From NCBI GenBank assembly GCA_016213105.1, contig JACRBN010000009.1:1-64000 (forward strand): a stretch of 64,000 bases of DNA, given 5' to 3'. This document shows positions 61,809 through 64,000 of this stretch, piece after piece. The DNA is from Chloroflexota bacterium. Lineage in GTDB: Bacteria; Chloroflexota; Anaerolineae; Anaerolineales; Villigracilaceae. The notes beneath the pieces were generated by a model. That model saw only the letters and a program-made list of their open reading frames with translations. It had not been told where the DNA came from and searched no databases. Positions within the stretch are counted from its first letter, which is position 1. Every line of letters starts with the position of its first letter. Both the position numbers and the translations under genes were made by a program.

Positions 61809-62177
61809 TGCGCCTGTTTAAAAAATCCTGCTGGAGACATCCTATTTCCAAACTTGCACGAGTGTGAATGCAATACCCCTTGTGCCCCTTCTTCAATCCG
61901 CCCCGCCAACATTAACCTGGCAGCCGCCGCCCTTCGTTTTTCAGCGAAGAGGCGGCGGGCATGCTTAAGGTCATTGGAAATTTCACCCGGAGGTTCTATG
62001 TTTTCCAAAGAAGATGACAGATGCACCACCTTCTCCACCCGCACCTTGTCCTGCTTTGTGGCCTGTGCTGTGATGACAGGCAAAGTGTCGAGTATCGACT
62101 TCCTTGGCATCGACGCGTATGCCGAGGATGACCTGGGCGATGCGCCCTCGTAGCTGCCGTAAGACGAAAGGATAAAA
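61809..62177 (+). other. Long leader of the SET gene
   Basis: The 370-base stretch from the promoter to the SET gene has no supported gene. The frames at 61802-62110 (minus) and 61854-62153 (plus) lack motifs. A strong hairpin with two nested stems (GCCGCCGCC with GGCGGCGGG, and CTTCG with CGAAG) covers about 61922-61960. It has no T-tract, so it may be an RNA structural element or a small RNA. Confidence 0.45.
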
Positions 62178-62708
62178 ATGACCGGTCAGTACCACTCCTA
62201 CATGAACCCGAAGTGCCAGTCGGGACAGCTTGACGAAAAGGGCGGATGCGGTGTGTTTGCCCGAGAACCCATCAGCAAGGGCGAATTGATCTCCATCTGG
62301 GGCGGGCGGATCGTGGCCGAGCACGAATTGGACCCGAACATGCCCGACTTTACCCAGCGCATTATCCAGATCGAGGAAGGCCTGTATCTGGAGACCCCCA
62401 AACTGCTCGAACCGACAGATTGTTTCAACCATTCCTGCGAACCCAATATCGGGTTCAGCGGACAGATCGTCCTGGTAGCCATGCGCGACATTGCAGCCGG
62501 CGAGGAATTGAATTTCGATTACGCCATGTGCGACGGCACGCCCTACGACGAGTTCGTCTGCTATTGCGGCGCGGAGAATTGCCGCGGCAACGTCAGCGGG
62601 GATGATTGGAAGAATCCCGAATTGTGGGAGCGATACGACGGTTATTTCATGCCGTACCTCGCCCGCCGCATCGAAGCCCTCAAGGTCGAGATGCGTGTCC
62701 ACGCGTAG
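62178..62708 (+). CDS. SET-domain protein methyltransferase
   Basis: This 176-residue protein is a minimal SET domain: 'GCGVFAREPISKGELISIWGG' (24-44), the active-site 'NHSCEPN' (84-90) and 'AGEELNFDYAMCDG' (107-120), then a post-SET zinc site with Cys128, Cys130 and Cys135 plus Cys87. SET enzymes transfer methyl from SAM to lysine. A bacterial protein substrate is unknown, and the enzyme has no membrane or targeting part. AAAGGA precedes ATG 62178. Its own promoter, palindrome and long leader suggest regulated expression. Bacterial SET genes often come from eukaryotes or archaea. Confidence 0.88.
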   Translation: MTGQYHSYMNPKCQSGQLDEKGGCGVFAREPISKGELISIWGGRIVAEHELDPNMPDFTQRIIQIEEGLYLETPKLLEPTDCFNHSCEPNIGFSGQIVLVAMRDIAAGEELNFDYAMCDGTPYDEFVCYCGAENCRGNVSGDDWKNPELWERYDGYFMPYLARRIEALKVEMRVHA

Positions 62709-62756
62709 TATGTTTGCTCCCGCTGGAGTTGCCACCCGGCAGCCCGGCTGCGACGG

Positions 62757-62815
62757 CAGCGGATTAAAAATCCGCCGTGAGCAATGTGCTCCCGCTGGAT
62801 TTGCAATCCAGCGGA
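62757..62815. repeat. GC-rich direct and inverted repeats after the SET gene
   Basis: 'GCTCCCGCTGGATTTGCAATCCAGC' (hairpin around TTGCAA) and a similar 'GCTCCCGCTGGAGTTGCCACCCGGC' lie 70 bases apart. They resemble the hairpin after mogA (50691-50711), so this is another small repeat family. Confidence 0.5.
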
Positions 62816-62846
62816 ACTGCAAACGTATATCTGGATGAGTATCGAG

Positions 62847-62876
62847 GGCGCGGAGTTTAACTCCGCGCCGTTTTTC
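62847..62876 (+). terminator. Terminator between SET and the membrane protein
   Basis: GGCGCGGAGTT (62847-62857) and AACTCCGCGCC (62859-62869) with a one-base loop, then TTTTT. Confidence 0.85.
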
Positions 62877-62896
62877 TTTATGGTAAACTGCCTGTC

Positions 62897-64000
62897 ATGA
62901 CGCCCCCATCGCGGAAATTCATGGCAGGGATCTATTGCGCGGCCTTGTTGCTGCGCCTGATCCCCGTGCTGTTGACCAGCAGCCTGGGCATCGGCCTGGA
63001 CGACATGTTCCAGTACGACATGCTGGCACGCAGCCTGACCTCGGGCAATGGCTATCGCTGGTACGCTCGCGAGGATTTGAGCCTGCTCGAACCCTACGTC
63101 GACTTCGACCTGACCTCCACCGATTACGATCCAGTGCATGGCGTGCCGACCTCCTTCCGCGCGCCGCTGTACCCAGCCTTCCTGGCCCTGGTCTATTCCA
63201 TCGCGGGTGCGGGCGCCTCGCGTTTCTTCGCCGCCCGCTTGGCGCAAGCCGTTCTGCTGGGAGCGCCGCTGGCCCCGCTGACCTACCTCAGCGCGCGCAG
63301 CCTCCTGCCTGCGAACGAGCGGGCCGCCCGCATCTCCGCCTGGATCGCGGCCGCCTACCCGATGCTGTTAATCTTCCCCATCGGCCTGGGCACCGAAAAT
63401 CTCTTCTTCCTGCTGCTGCTGCTCTCCTTCCTTTTTCTTCTTTCCATCATCGAACACCCCGCCATTTCCCGTTTCCTGCTGGCGGGTTTGCTCCTCGGCC
63501 TGACCGCGCTGACGCGCTCGGTGGTACTGCCCTTTGCGGGGCTGGCTGTGTTGTGGGCCTGGTTCGTGCTCAAGCAAAAGCGCGGCGCGCTGCTCATGGC
63601 CCTGGCGTTGACCGTCACCATCCTGCCCTGGGTCGTGCGCAACTCCCAACTGCACGGACGCTTGACGGGCATCGAGACCTCGATGGGTTATAACCTGTAC
63701 GTAGGCTATCACCCCGAGAGCTCGGGTACCTTCACCTTCGGCCCCTCGCTCGACCTGATCCCCATCCTCGACGATTCCGTCCGCGACAGGCTGGGGACGC
63801 AGAAGGCGTTTGAATTCATCCAGGCCGCCCCCGGGCGTTTCGTTCCGCTGGCCGCCAGCCGCCTGGGACATTTCTTCCGCCTTGAACTGCGCGTGCTGAC
63901 ATATTTCTACTCCAGCAATTTCTTCGGTTTCGTTCCCGCGCCCCTGCTGCTGGCTTTGTTGGCGCTGTTCGGCCTGCCCTTCGCGATCCTGTCCATCTCG
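62897..64000 (+). CDS. GT39-like membrane glycosyltransferase, C-terminus outside window
   Basis: The frame from ATG 62897 stays open to the window end (368 residues, no stop). It has a first membrane helix and an outer loop with 'LGIGLDDMFQYDMLARSLTSGNGY', the Asp pair of GT39/ArnT-type (GT-C) transferases that use polyprenol-linked donors. 'FRAPLYPAFLALVYSIAG' and 'RVAQ'-like helices follow, then 'GLTALTRSVVLPF' and 'PWVVRNSQLHGR', as in that family. It should glycosylate a protein or lipid on the outer face. It resembles in type the membrane proteins at 24556 and 28202. Confidence 0.8.
   Translation, partial: MTPPSRKFMAGIYCAALLLRLIPVLLTSSLGIGLDDMFQYDMLARSLTSGNGYRWYAREDLSLLEPYVDFDLTSTDYDPVHGVPTSFRAPLYPAFLALVYSIAGAGASRFFAARLAQAVLLGAPLAPLTYLSARSLLPANERAARISAWIAAAYPMLLIFPIGLGTENLFFLLLLLSFLFLLSIIEHPAISRFLLAGLLLGLTALTRSVVLPFAGLAVLWAWFVLKQKRGALLMALALTVTILPWVVRNSQLHGRLTGIETSMGYNLYVGYHPESSGTFTFGPSLDLIPILDDSVRDRLGTQKAFEFIQAAPGRFVPLAASRLGHFFRLELRVLTYFYSSNFFGFVPAPLLLALLALFGLPFAILSIS

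Noticed and set aside
61802-62153. Overlapping small frames on both strands in the SET leader
   Set aside because: They cancel each other, have no site or motif, and lie behind a promoter that fits the SET gene.

Overview
The window looks like a chromosomal segment of an uncultured, GC-rich member of the Chloroflexota, class Anaerolineae. This is inferred from gene content: a WD40/PD40-repeat protein with C-terminal SLH domains, conserved proteins without known function, GTG and TTG starts, and short Shine-Dalgarno-led operons. No rRNA or complete marker gene is present to prove it.

Layout. 1-1.4 kb is an AT-richer accessory patch: the 5' end of an IS5-type transposase, a DUF5343 gene apparently cut by that insertion, and a ten-unit 21-bp tandem repeat. 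1.4-6.8 kb holds a transglutaminase-like protein, an NTF2-like protein, release factor 3 (prfC), an M20 amidohydrolase and a frameshifted DUF4184 membrane protein. 7-17 kb is a respiratory island. A lipoprotein with four rhodanese domains diverges from an ArsR-type regulator. A triheme cytochrome, molybdopterin oxidoreductase, four-cluster ferredoxin and NrfD-type quinol subunit follow (the gene order of Qrc-type complexes). Then come cytochrome b, a nine-heme cytochrome and a Rieske protein. 17.05-17.9 kb has a structured leader with a terminator, resembling a Moco-type riboswitch, in front of an FmdE-family gene. 18-23.6 kb is a glycan-use operon (MFS carrier, GH127, NTF2-like protein, GH2). 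23.9-32 kb has transposase debris and several polytopic membrane glycosyltransferase-like genes with a methyltransferase and a GT2 enzyme.

32-37.4 kb contains the primary sigma factor and a Gld-like ABC system. 37.5-43.4 kb is a region of decay: recombinase and transposase remnants, a methyltransferase split by an in-frame stop, and a second remnant of its 3' end. 43.6-55.9 kb is a dense housekeeping run: two conserved unknown proteins, tRNA-Arg(TCT), thiol peroxidase, Hsp20, Lon, a response regulator, GNAT, MogA, EF-P, a Cys-rich protein, a HAD-DinB fusion, FabF, FabH and TatA. 56-58.8 kb is the SLH surface protein. 59.2-61.6 kb is a three-gene operon (CruF-like, PlsY-like, GT2) that suggests a glycosylated and acylated carotenoid or similar terpenoid. 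The window ends with a SET-domain protein and a truncated GT39-type membrane protein.

Themes. The window is rich in short palindromic dispersed repeats: at least six families, several inside gene ends, one inside a GH2 gene and one inside the variable stem of the riboswitch candidate. The best candidates for something new are the Qrc-like plus cytochrome b/Rieske respiratory island with its tetra-rhodanese lipoprotein, the FmdE leader RNA, the carotenoid tailoring operon, and the attenuated leader of the Gld-like operon.
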